Assembly: GCA_021234155.1 (NCBI GenBank)
Contig: JAJEKV010000001.1
Span: forward strand, 28,886,417 to 28,950,416
DNA: 64,000 bases
Reading direction: 5' to 3'
From: Isoetes taiwanensis
Taxonomy: Eukaryota > Streptophyta > Lycopodiopsida > Isoetales > Isoetaceae
Of this stretch, positions 11,401 through 20,814 are shown piece by piece (position 1 is the stretch's first letter; each line of letters opens with the position of its first letter). Both the position numbers and the translations under genes were made by a program. Under the pieces are notes generated by a model. It did no database searches and was not told where the DNA came from. It saw only the letters and a list, made by a program, of their open reading frames with translations.

Positions 11401-12736
11401 ATGGATTGAAGGATGTTGATTGTGTTACTAACTTGGTTGCTTTTTATACAAAAGACTTGGACTGGCAATGTCAAATCAGAAATTATATTGAAAATAATGA
11501 GGTGCCAAAGAACCTGAGCAGCAGTCAAGAAAGGAGATTCAAAGAGAGGTGCAAAAAATTCAGGCTCATTGGGGATGTATTATGCAAGGTTGACAAGGAG
11601 AGAGTATTGTTGAGATGTATTGATTATGAGGAAGCCAAGATGATCATTGAGGCATGTCATGAAGGTATATGTGATGGTCATTTTGCTGCTGACACAACTG
11701 CAAAAAAGATCTTGAGGTCACGTTATTTTTGGCCCACCCTCTTCAAAGATTGTTATGATGTTATAAAATGCTGTCATAAATGCCAAATTTTTTTTTGTAG
11801 AAGAACATTGCAACCAGCCCCTCTCACTGCTATAACTTCTCCAGGACCATTTCAGACATGGGGTTTAGATTTCATAGGTCCAATAGATCCACCTTCCTCA
11901 GCTCAACACCAATTCACACTTGTAGCCATAGATTACTTTATCAAATGGGCTGAAGCAATTCCCCTTAGGGAGGCAAATGCCTATGCTACTGCAAGATTCC
12001 TCCATGAAAACATTTGTGCCAGGTTTGGAATTCCTTTCAAGATTGTCTCTGATAGGGGAAGATCAGTTTATCAATTAAACCATTGCATTGTTGCTAGCTA
12101 CTCTGAAGGTCAAACACACTAAAAGTTCATCTTATTACCCTCAGGGCAATGGTCAAGCTGAGTCAACCAATAAAGTTCTTAAGTCAATTCTAAAGAAGAC
12201 TATCAGCATTTCAAAAAAAAATTGGCACCTTAAACTCCATGATGCACTTTGGGTCTATAGAACTACCATTAAAGCATCCACCAAACACCTTTTAGTTTGG
12301 TCTATGGTATAGAGTCAGTAGTGCCTATTAAGTTGGAACTTCCATCAAACTAGCATACCAGATAAATTTAGAAATGGATGAGGCTTTGAAGGAAAGGTGT
12401 GTGAGATTAATGCAGCTGGAAGAGCACAGGTATGAGGCAGAAAATGTTGTTATGATTAAAAAGGCCAAGGATGTTAAAGCTTTCAAGGCAGCTCACAAAC
12501 TCCAAGGCACTCTGAAGTCGGGTGAGCTTGTTTTGAAATGGAATAAAGCAAGGGAAGACATAGCATCCAAATTTGAAAATCTGTGGGAAGGGCCTTTTGA
12601 AGTTATTGGCACAACAGGAAAAGACTCTTATTGGCTAAAAGATGTGCTTGATGGCAGAGAATTATTGAATCCTATCAACATCCTATGTTTGAAAAGGTAT
12701 TGGCAACAATATGTTGCCCTAAGCTTGTTTAGTTGA
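11175..12736 (+). pseudogene. Ty3 integrase, frameshifted
   Basis: After the RNase H remainder, the 315-codon segment has the zinc-binding domain (CHEGICDGHFA and CCHKCQ, an HHCC finger near 11,655-11,790) and the catalytic core: WGLDFIGPI (first Asp), DYFIKWAEAIPL and IVSDRG (second Asp near 12,050). A frameshift follows; YYPQGNGQAESTNK with the catalytic Glu is in another frame at 12,134-12,175. The C-terminal domain (12,374-12,736) ends with FENLWEGPFEV and LKDVLDGREL, the usual GPFE tail. No chromodomain-like sequence is evident. Integrase inserts the cDNA; this copy is inactive. Confidence 0.88.
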
Positions 12737-13114
12737 AAAGCATTTGAAATTTGTAGGTAGGTTAGTTTAGTTTCCTTTGGTTGACTAATATGCAGAAAAG
12801 TAAAAAAGAAAAATAAAAGAAAAAGACAAAAAACAATTCAGGAGTGTCAGATATAGAACATAATAGAATAGAATATACATTATTGTCCCTTGTGCCCTGA
12901 GGCCTCTAGACTTATGTAGCATGGGCGAGCTCCCTAATGGATGCTACTAGCACATCATGCTGGTTTATTGTAGCCTTTTCTGAAGGCTTCCTTTTTTCTA
13001 TTAATATTGGCATCCCGCTTTGAATCGGCATCATGGCCGTGCAGAGATGCGTCGTTATCAATCAGCTTTAAGCTGAGCATTTCTTGGGCAACTATGACTC
13101 GCCTCTCGGGCTGC

Positions 13115-13438
13115 TCATATCACAAGCCCTTTTTCTTTGTGTACTTCCCGGTGTCTGGTCGTCATTTCCCGTATTGCGTCTGCCAAATCTCTCATTGTTT
13201 CTGTCCTTACCATCATTGCATGTATGGGCTGCCCCCATCTTATGTTTCTGTATTTGTTTCTGATGTCTCCATATATTGAGCACTCATTGAGCATGTGATT
13301 CTCGGCTTCCACTTCCCCACTGTCACAAATTCTGCATATCCGGTCGTCTTTCTCTACTCTCCTCCATCTGTCCTTTTCAATTCTTAGATCATGGCTCCCC
13401 ATCCCAAATCTCGCTAGGATATCTTTCCTTGTTTTCCC
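13115..13438 (-). pseudogene. LINE ORF2 C-terminal segment with Cys/His motif
   Basis: Continuation of the ORF2 product after the nested MITE. It reads KTRKDILARFGMGSHDL, then RICRICDSGEVEAENHMLNEC, a CX2C...HX4C arrangement common at the C-terminus of L1-like ORF2 proteins, then a charged tail ending at 13,115. If the MITE and one copy of the 4-bp duplication are taken out, the frame joins the upstream segment that ends at 13,765. Confidence 0.8.
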
Positions 13439-13442
13439 TAGT

Positions 13443-13764
13443 GGGTGAAAGCATGCTACGGTGTACCACTTTTGGAACCCTCAAAAGTACCTACACTGGG
13501 TACTTTTAAAACTGGTACTTTCTGTTTCTTCTTCCCATTAAAATCAATCCAAAAGTTTTGAATTGAAGGTCAATAACATGTCAATCTATAGTAGTAGAGG
13601 ATAACAATACTATTAGAAACTAAAATGAATGAATCAACTCTCAAACTTATTGTTTATTGAGACATTTATGGAAGTTCCCAGTACCCAGTGCTGGGTACTT
13701 TTTTGGGTAGTTTTGCACTCCCTAAAAAGAACTTTAGATGGTACACCCTAGCATGCTTTCACCC
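13443..13764. mobile_element. 322-bp MITE nested in the LINE
   Basis: Terminal inverted repeats of about 26 bp begin GGGTGAAAGCATGCT on the left and end AGCATGCTTTCACCC on the right, with one internal mismatch before the shared TGTACCA. Both sides are flanked by TAGT (13,439-13,442 and 13,765-13,768). The interior is AT-rich and holds several GGGTACTTTT/AAAAGTACC motifs in both orientations. There is no coding capacity. It must be younger than the LINE it interrupts. The superfamily is uncertain; the GGG ends recall PIF/Harbinger-type MITEs, but the apparent 4-bp duplication does not fit exactly. Confidence 0.88.
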
Positions 13765-16031
13765 TAGTAGATTATCTCGGTACATCTGTTGTCCTATCTG
13801 CTGTTTTGGATTGAAGACTGTCATAAGCCAAAGTGTCTTGGGTCCTGTGTGTTTTTGCAGCCATGCTCGCGTAGCCCTGTCTGCCCATTCTTCATTCCAT
13901 TCGCCTTCGTTCACCAGGTCGCTCAGATTCATCCCCATTTCTCTGGTCCACAGTGCCACATCCTTAAACCATCCGCTGCTCACGATGATGTGTGATTTTG
14001 TTGACTCGTTGATCGCGATACTCGATAATTTATTTGGTTTCCTACCTGCATTGTCTCTTATGAGATATCTGATAGTCTTATCCCATGCCCTCACCTCCAT
14101 TGGTTTCTGCCCTGTCTCGTATACTATGGCTGTTAGTGGTGTATTTGTTCTGAGCTTAAATTTCTGTTTATGCCACTGTCTGAGGATCCCTTCCTGTTTT
14201 TCCCATTTCTTGTCTGTTAATCCCGGTCCCCAAGCTTCAGTCCCATATAGCTGTGTCATCACGACCGCTGCACTGAACAGGTAGCATTTGATCTCCCAGT
14301 CTATTATTCTGCTTTTATTACAGAAATTTTTCATATTAAAGTAACTCCCAATGGCTGATTGGAATCTCGTATTTGCCCCTTTAGCCCATTTCCCTGTGCC
14401 GTGTGCGTCATACAGATACCTGTACTCTGTTGATTCTTCTAGTTCTGTTCCCAAGTACCTGAACGGCCTGTGTCTGTTCCTGTTATCGAAGATGACTATT
14501 TTGGTCTTTGCAAGGTTTACTGTTAACCCTGTCTTTTCGCAGAAGATCTCTAGTAGTTTCAGTAATCCATGCATTCCCTTGTTTTTTGTGGCCGTCATGC
14601 TCAGGTCATGATGGGTACCTTGGTTTCCCCTAGTGTAGGAGCATCCATGTCCCCTTGCTGTTCTGCTATGAAGTCTTTTAATGCATCTATGTATATTCCG
14701 AACAGTGTTGGGGATAACGGGCATCCCTGCTTGACTCCCGTATCGTAATTTATTGCCTTTCCCTCCTCTTCTATTTTTGCATATACATTGTGATACAATC
14801 TTGCAATTGCTCCTACCATATCTCTTGGTGCGTGCATATCTATGAGTCTCTGTATGAGCTTCTCCCTCGAGATTGTGTCAAAAGCCTTTCTAAAGTCCAC
14901 AAAGCAGCATATTACTTTCTTCCCTTGAATTCTATTCTGCTCTATTAATATCCGGAGGGTTACTAGGTGGTCAGTGGTTGAGTGTTCCGGCATGAAGCCT
15001 GCCTGCCCCTGTGCCCTCAGGTTCCCTGTTTCTGCCCATTGTTTCAATTTATTGTCCAGTACCTTTCCAAGCCATTTTGCAAAGATGGAGCTCACCATTA
15101 TTGTCCTGTAATTTCCAAGTTCCTGTCTGCTCCCCCCTTTGTGTAGAGGTATGACCTTGTTGTATGCCCATCTGTCTGGGAGCCCCTTGTGTATTATACC
15201 ATTGAAAATATCTGTAACATGTTTCCCTATCGCAGTATCTGCACACTTTAGTAATTCCACAGTTAATCCATATAGGTCTGGAGCTTTGTTGTTAGCCATC
15301 CTATTTAGTGCCATCATCACTTCCTGTACACTAAAGCACGGTCTGTCCATCTCTTGTAGTGCTGGTATTGGCACCGGGGATGCCCCGGTCTTATACAGTT
15401 TTTCAAGGTATCTCTCCCATCCGGATGCTTCAATGCTGCCTTGTGTGTTCTCATTTTTCCTATTCCCCTGTCCCTTCCCTTTAAATCCTTTCCAGAAATT
15501 TCGGGGTTGTTTTTTTAGTAATTTAGCCAGTCCCCATTGGTGCTGTACCAAGTTTTTGTTTCTCTTTGCCTTCAGCATTCTAGAATATACCGCTTTTTCA
15601 GTTTGATATGTCTCTTTGCCTTCATGCGCTCTGACTTTTCTTTTTTGTTCCCTGCACTCATCATCGTACCAGATTGAGGCCTTAAAGGCATTATTCCCCT
15701 TTTTTCTTCTTCTTTTCCTAAAAACTTCGGTTGCCACTTTCACCGTTATATCATTAAGCATGTCCCCATTTTCGTCTGCCCTGTGTTCTTCCCATTTCAA
15801 TTTTTTCATTTCTTCTTTGATAGATTGCACAAATGTATCTGCATATTTATCCTGAAATTGTATTTTCAATTTCCCCTTATCTTTCTCTCGTCCTCGTTGT
15901 CTGTCATTTTGGGTCTGCTCGTTTCCTGTAAATGTCAGCTGTATGGGTGGATGACTCTCCCTTTTCCCAATCGGCCATTCTAGGAGCGTAAATCCCCAGA
16001 CTACTTCCGCTGCGTGATCATTCATTATCAC
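13765..16031 (-). pseudogene. LINE reverse transcriptase region of ORF2
   Basis: The 16,031-14,601 frame starts at the end of the endonuclease domain, then a basic linker, then RT motifs: NRMANNKAPDLYGLTVELLK, WAYNKVIPLHKGG (near 15,170), YRTIMVSS, GQAGFMPEHST, CCFVDFRKAFDTISREKL (first catalytic Asp, near 14,900) and GVKQGCPLSPTLFGIYID. Where the YADD box should follow, the sequence goes from PIM directly to DLSMTA in another frame (near 14,608), so most of the active-site motif is deleted. The 14,724-13,765 frame carries the thumb and connection (TGLTVNLAKTKIVIF, RYLGTELEES, LYGTEAWGPGL). The enzyme is dead as read. Confidence 0.9.
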
Positions 16032-16049
16032 ATAGTCTACTATGTTTCT

Positions 16050-16740
16050 CTCGTGTACGTTCTGGCTCGTGAAATTCCCTGACCCTTTCCACTTCTATAC
16101 CCCATTGGCTATAATAACCCCTGTAGCCCTGCACACCTCGAGCAGCAGTTCCCCCTTGGCATTGACTTCTGATCTGTCTTCTGTGCCTCTTTTCTAGTCC
16201 TGTGATCTTGCCGTGTGGGTCCATTGTCCATTAGTTTCATCTATGCTTGTGTTTTGTGCTTGTTTCTGGCCTGTTCTGGCATTTAGATCTCCTATTAATA
16301 TCATTGGTCCCTGTCCTTCCATTTCATCATACTCTCCCTCAATTCTAACAGTTCTAGCTTATCACTGCTCAGTGGGTAGTATGCTATAATTAGAATTAAA
16401 TCCTTTTTGTTTTGTAATTGAATACTTAGTATCATGTATCTCTTATTGATATCCGAATGTAAAATACATGTACTGTTTGCTACATTTTCTTTGACATAGC
16501 AGGCTAGACCTGCGCTCCCTCTTCCTATTTTAAAATCCTTATCCTTCCAGCACGTGAATAGCTGGTACCCCTCCTCCTCCGGCAGCCGCTTTATGTTGTG
16601 TTCCCATGTCTCTACTAGACATATTATGTCGCAGCTATGTGCTCCCTCAAGCCTCTCCCCGTCATCCCAAGGATATCCAATACAATTCCAGTACCATATC
16701 GTCAGGGCCTCTTCCCTCGAGACTGCTCTCTCGGGGTCTC
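16050..16740 (-). pseudogene. LINE AP-type endonuclease, fragmented
   Basis: Minus-strand reading in several frames shows endonuclease hallmarks: DIICLVETWEHN near 16,620, GRGSAGLACYV near 16,510, a segment reading IAYYPLSSDKLE near 16,370, and ILIGDLNARTGQ near 16,270. These match the Mg-dependent apurinic endonuclease domain that nicks target DNA in L1-like LINEs. The last motif of the domain lies at the start of the following frame, where IMNDHAAE is recognisable and SHPPI stands in place of the usual SDH. Frameshifts and stops make it non-functional. Confidence 0.75.
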
Positions 16741-16894
16741 TGTGTGTTCTGCTCCGTTTCCCATTCTTCTCCGTCGTCCCCTGGTCTTTGTGCTCGGAGT
16801 TGGGTCCATGTTTTCGGCTGGAGGTATTCGGTCTGCGACGTCCCCTTTTCCGCTTCTTTCTTCCCCTCTGTGCTGACTTGTTTCTGGGGCTATT

Positions 16895-17972
16895 ACTGTT
16901 GTCGCCTCCCCCCTCCCCCTCCCCCCCCCAGTGCCCTGTTTTCCTGTCCTTGTGTCAAGATCATCAGGGGGTTGATATTCTCCTTCCCCACATCTGTCAT
17001 CTTTCCTGGCTCCGGTGCTCCCGCTTTCTGTTCTTGTCCTGAGCCTGCAAGTTCTCGTACCCTTTTGTGTAGATACACTTTGCCATTCCTGACACCCGCA
17101 TGTATCCCTGCCTGATTCAGTTCTCTGGCCCTGGCCAGCTCCCTGTGTAGCTCTTAGCGTTGCATGACTGTTAGAGCTTCCTGCACTTTGATCCCATTCC
17201 TCAACCTGGACCCCATGCGCAGTATTCTCTCCTTGGCTGTCAAGTCTCTGAGTGTCAGATTTATGTGCCTCGACCGCCCCCTCCATTGGCCTGACCGTAT
17301 AGCTTTGACAATGACGCTCCGATGCTCTTTGAAGACAGTCTCTATTACTTCTGCAGTCACTCGATATGTGTCCTCATTAGGTTTCTCTGCTACCCCTATC
17401 AGCCTAACGTCATGCTTAATTCTATTCTGTTCCTCAAATTCCATGATATGTGGTTTTATTTTATCAAATGATTCCCATGCATCCAATTCAACATTTGCTT
17501 TTTCTAATTCAACCAACCTCTTCATGATTTTAGCTTTCTCTTCCTCAATCTCGTCCATCCTGTGCTCCATATCCTCGCTTGTCCTCTCCACTCCTTCTAT
17601 CCTCACGTCCATGCTGGAGATGGCTATTTTGTTGCGGTTGACCGTCTCTGCCAGCGTGTTGAGTGCATCCATGCTGGGGATCCTAGACTCCAGCTGCTTG
17701 TTCATCTGAGCCAGAAAATCCTTGAGGTCCTGCTGGCTTGCTGGCGCCTTTGCCATATCTGCTTTCTTTTGCTGACTGAGGCTGGTACTTTCCGCCATCG
17801 CTCTGAGTTGCAGTGTGCTGCTATGTTCTTCGACTAGGTTACCTCTACAGACTTCGTGAGGGAAGATTGCTATACTTCTTCTGTAAGGTCTATATATTGT
17901 ATCTCTGAACGGTCTTTTTAATTCAAATTCACCGTTAACCTCAAATTTGAATTTTGGGGTAACCATTCTCAT
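16895..17972 (-). pseudogene. LINE ORF1 protein, coiled coil plus RNA-binding region
   Basis: The frame 17,972-17,154 gives 272 codons; the ATG at 17,798 (MAESTSLSQQ) is a plausible true start. Residues in the middle form a heptad-rich coiled coil (EGVERTSEDMEHRMDEIEEE onward). The C-terminal part (RLIGVAEKPNEDTYRVTAEV, then GRSRHINLTLRDLTAKERIL) resembles the RRM-like and C-terminal domains of L1 ORF1 proteins, which bind LINE RNA as trimers. A TAA at about 17,154 stops it, but the same frame continues with HRELARARELNQAGIHAGV to about 16,895, as in intact relatives, so the stop looks like a mutation. A Gly-rich end follows. Confidence 0.82.
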
Positions 17973-18248
17973 TAATTATTCTGCCTCCCACTACTTATTA
18001 TTCGATTCGTCCTGTGGATCTCTTCGCATCACATCTTCTCTAATGATTGGTGGGGGTGGCCCCCCTCTGTGCTAATACAAGATTCGGTAGTTGCCTTCCT
18101 GACTTTATTGGAGGGTCGTACCCTCGCTATCCTGGCCTGTGGTGGGAACTCTCCTATATACATATATGTTTGTGTCCCTTCATGTTGGTCATGAAGCTGT
18201 GGTCGTCCCTTTTGTCGTTCTTATATGCGCTTTTGAGTTTATAGTGGT

Positions 18249-18661
18249 CCAGATACCAGTTGGTGGGGCTAGCCCTCGCTATACTGGTGTACGGCAGAGG
18301 CTGAGCCTCTCTGTCCCGTAACTTATTCCGTCCGCTTTATACTCTTATGGCCTTGCAATATGCAATTTATGCAATTTTGCGATTTTTGAGTTTATAGTGG
18401 TCCAGATTACCAGTTGGTGGGTCTAGCCCTCGCTATCCTGGTGTACAGCGGAGGCTGAGCCTCTCTGTCCCGTAACTTATTCTGTCCACCTTTTACTGTT
18501 ATGGTCTTGCGACCTTTGTAATTATAATTGTAATTTTTGAGTGTATAGTTGTCCAGATTACCAGTTGGTGGATCTAGCCCTCGCTATCCTGGTGTACGGC
18601 GGAGGCTGAGCCTCTCTGTCCCGCAGCTTATTCCGTCCACTTTTACTCTTATGGTTTTACC
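18249..18661 (-). repeat. LINE 5' UTR tandem monomers, about 152 bp
   Basis: Three head-to-tail units start at 18,249, 18,402 and 18,553 (periods 153 and 151). Each contains CCAGTTGGTGG, CTAGCCCTCGCTAT and AGGCTGAGCCTCTCTGTCCC on the plus strand. A weaker related motif (TACCCTCGCTATCCTGG) is at about 18,118. They lie upstream of ORF1 in the LINE's own orientation, where tandem promoter monomers are found in some mammalian L1 families, so a promoter role is inferred. Confidence 0.8.
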
Positions 18662-19130
18662 TTTTCCATATAACTCCAAAGTCCGCTCCCTTCATTATTT
18701 TTGTCGCTTATGCATCCCTTTATTCCCCTGTCCGTATAACTATCCAATTTGGCACCCATCATTGTGTTTCTTCGCCTGTTGACATGGATTCCTCCCGAGT
18801 CCGCCACCTTTGCCACCTTTGTATTCAGTATTGGTTCTCGTTTTGTCCTAGTTTGTAGCTGTTTGTTGGTTATTTTGCCGTATCCATAGCCCTTGCCGAT
18901 TTCGTGCGTCTCGTCATTGTGTTGATATCCTGTGATCTGTTTACTATCCTATTTACTGCTGTGCCTGCTATCACATTACCTGTTTCGGATAGTCCCTACT
19001 GCTGTTTATAATACTATTTCACAATTCTGGAAAATACATTTCATATTGCATTCATAGGACATTATGATTACAACTACAATTCCATCCCCCCAGGTCCATG
19101 TGTCCAGGGGGGTGGGTTTCCGAAGCCGAG

Positions 19131-19456
19131 TCATTTCTTTCTTTCTTTGTATGATCACATACAGTTAGAGGAATGACTTGCAGAGGCATAGCAGAAAGTA
19201 TGAAGATAACAAGATTGATTCAAAACAGTTTGATCGAAATAAAACGAAAACATAAAACCAAAAAATAAAAAACTCCGATGTTTTCGACCCGCGCCTCTCC
19301 TAATTAAGCCACCACTGGTGTTTTTTCTTCATTTCGGTCTGCTGATTCGTCCCTTCTTAGCCGATGTCTCCCCATCCTTTTTTATCTTCTCTGAATTCCT
19401 TGCTAACAGAGCCCGGCATGTATATTCTATTGGATTCTTCTCGTAGCAGGGCAAAA
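19131..19456. other. AT-rich spacer
   Basis: Starts with a short TTTC microsatellite (19,134-19,147) that could be the tail of another element or lie next to the LINE 5' end, then A-rich sequence. No coding signal. Confidence 0.4.
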
Positions 19457-20358
19457 GTATGCTGGTGGGTTACAAATAAACGCGATGCAGCACCCAGCAC
19501 CCAGCACTTTCCAGCACTTTTTTTTTTGTTTTTCATAATCGGCCATGCAATTCGATCATACATGCAAAATTTCAGGGCCTACTTTGGGATATTGAGTGAG
19601 CAATTAGAGAAAACCCATTTCTGCAGCAATTTTGGTAAAACAGAACAAAATTTCTTAATTCAGCCCAAATTAAGCTAGATCAGATGGGGCTTTTCAGATT
19701 TTCATAATCGGCCATGCATCCATATCCTACGTGCAAAATTTCAGAACCTAATTTGGGATATTGTGTGAGCAATTAGAGAAAAACTATTTACTGCGGCGGC
19801 TTTGGTGCGAGTGAAGAATTTTTTAATTCAGCCCAAATTAAGCTAAATCATCAGCTGGGGCTTTTCAGATTTTCATAATCGGCCATGCACCCATATCCCA
19901 CGTGCAAAATTTGAAGAACCTAATTTGGGATATTGAGTGAAAAATTAAAGAAAACCCATTCTTGCAAATGGGTTTTTGTAAAAAGCGATGAGAAATCTCT
20001 TAAGTCATTGAATTTAAGCAAAATTAGATGGGGCTTTTAGGCTGAATATGGTCGAAATGATAATCCTACCTTGGTGGATAAGTTTTATGAAAAGATATGA
20101 TGGATTGAGCAACTAATTGGAGATTCATATGCCAATTTGGAGTTTGGGTCATTTCTGCGCACTAGTCAGAATCCAATCTAATGAAATCGATGCTAATCTG
20201 ATGGAAAATTCGAGCAATGTGGAATGATTCTTGGCTGAAGAATCCACTTAACAAATGAAGGGTGTAAAAAAACGAACCCACCAGCACCAAAAAAAAGCAG
20301 GAAGCAGGGGTGCTAAAAGCATGCGTCCGGACGCGTGCTTTTGCACCCCACCAGCATA
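19457..20358. mobile_element. Non-autonomous inverted-repeat element, about 0.9 kb
   Basis: Imperfect terminal inverted repeats of about 30 bp: ATGCTGGTGGG then CAAA and ACGCG on the left (19,458 on), and the complement ending CCCCACCAGCAT on the right (to 20,357). Inside are three tandem units of about 170 bp starting with TTTTCATAATCGGCCATGCA at about 19,530, 19,699 and 19,870; each also carries CCCAAATTAAGCTA or a close variant. Just inside the right end is a 43-bp near-perfect palindrome (20,307-20,349). No protein-coding sequence and no clear target-site duplication, so class and exact ends are uncertain. Confidence 0.65.
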
Positions 20359-20446
20359 TTGCCCAGCATTGTACACAAATCTTGCCAAAATCCCCCACTA
20401 AGAAATCATGCTTGTAAATTTCAGATTTCTGTATTGATGCATGCAT

Positions 20447-20806
20447 CTATAACATATTGAAACATTTCATAACTCTTTCCTTATCCCGCCTTCTTACCGA
20501 ATCACTCCGGTCGGCTAAAACTCCCATAGCTTCTAACAGTTTCAAACTGTAACCAGTGTCCTTCATTGTTTGGGCATGATGAATCCTGTCGCAAAACAAA
20601 CAATGAACTCGGCCGCAATTCAAGCACGATGTGAGGCCCTTCTCTAAACACAGGCAATCGTCTTCGCAGATACACCAAGATCCCTCCTCCTCTAACTTCG
20701 GGTTCCACGGGACTGTAAGATTTCCCGGATTTCCTGAGCGGCTCCTCTTCTTGGCTGCCTGTTCCGCCTTTGCTGGCGCTTCAATCACCCTTTTACCTTT
20801 CTCCAT
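20447..20806 (-). CDS. Small Cys-rich protein of unknown function
   Basis: 119 codons from an ATG at 20,806 to a stop at 20,447. The N-terminus is basic (MEKGKRVIEAPAKAEQAAKKRSRSG, read in part) and could act as a nuclear signal. The centre is Cys/His-rich: CICEDDCLC, then CLNCGRVHCLFCDRIHH, giving eight Cys and three His in about 33 residues, a likely zinc-binding knot that I cannot assign to a named family. The C-terminus is charged and helical. It lies just outside the inverted-repeat element and has no introns. It could be a real small gene, one exon of a larger gene, or a chance frame; the ordered Cys pattern argues against chance. Confidence 0.5.
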   Translation of the reverse strand: MEKGKRVIEAPAKAEQAAKKRSRSGNPGNLTVPWNPKLEEEGSWCICEDDCLCLEKGLTSCLNCGRVHCLFCDRIHHAQTMKDTGYSLKLLEAMGVLADRSDSVRRRDKERVMKCFNML

Positions 20807-20814
20807 ATTGATCT

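Larger units (their letters stand above)
7640..12860 (+). mobile_element. Degenerate Ty3-type LTR retrotransposon
   Basis: Order on the plus strand: gag, zinc knuckle, aspartic protease, RNase H-like domain, reverse transcriptase, RNase H, integrase. Many frames are broken by stops and shifts, so it is non-autonomous. A purine-rich tract (about 12,797-12,836) after the integrase could be the polypurine tract. No long terminal repeats or primer-binding site were found: the left side runs into the pyrimidine-rich block and the right side is cut by the LINE tail at 12,862. The integrase C-terminus shows no evident chromodomain. Confidence 0.9.
12862..19130 (-). mobile_element. L1-like LINE with ORF1, EN-RT ORF2 and 5' UTR monomers
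   Basis: Read right to left: a 5' region with tandem monomers (about 18,660-18,249), a coiled-coil ORF1 (17,972 to about 16,895), AP endonuclease (about 16,740-16,050), reverse transcriptase (16,031-13,765), a C-terminal Cys/His motif (13,402-13,115), a 3' UTR and a (TATTC)n-like tail at 12,876-12,862. It is near full length but interrupted by stops, a deleted RT active site and a MITE. The 5' end is uncertain; I placed it near the C-rich inverted tract at 19,085-19,115. No target-site duplication was found. Confidence 0.88.

Noticed and set aside
16554-17115. Plus-strand frames opposite the LINE (162 and 169 codons)
   Set aside because: They are antisense shadows of LINE ORF1/EN sequence; the minus strand carries the recognisable motifs.
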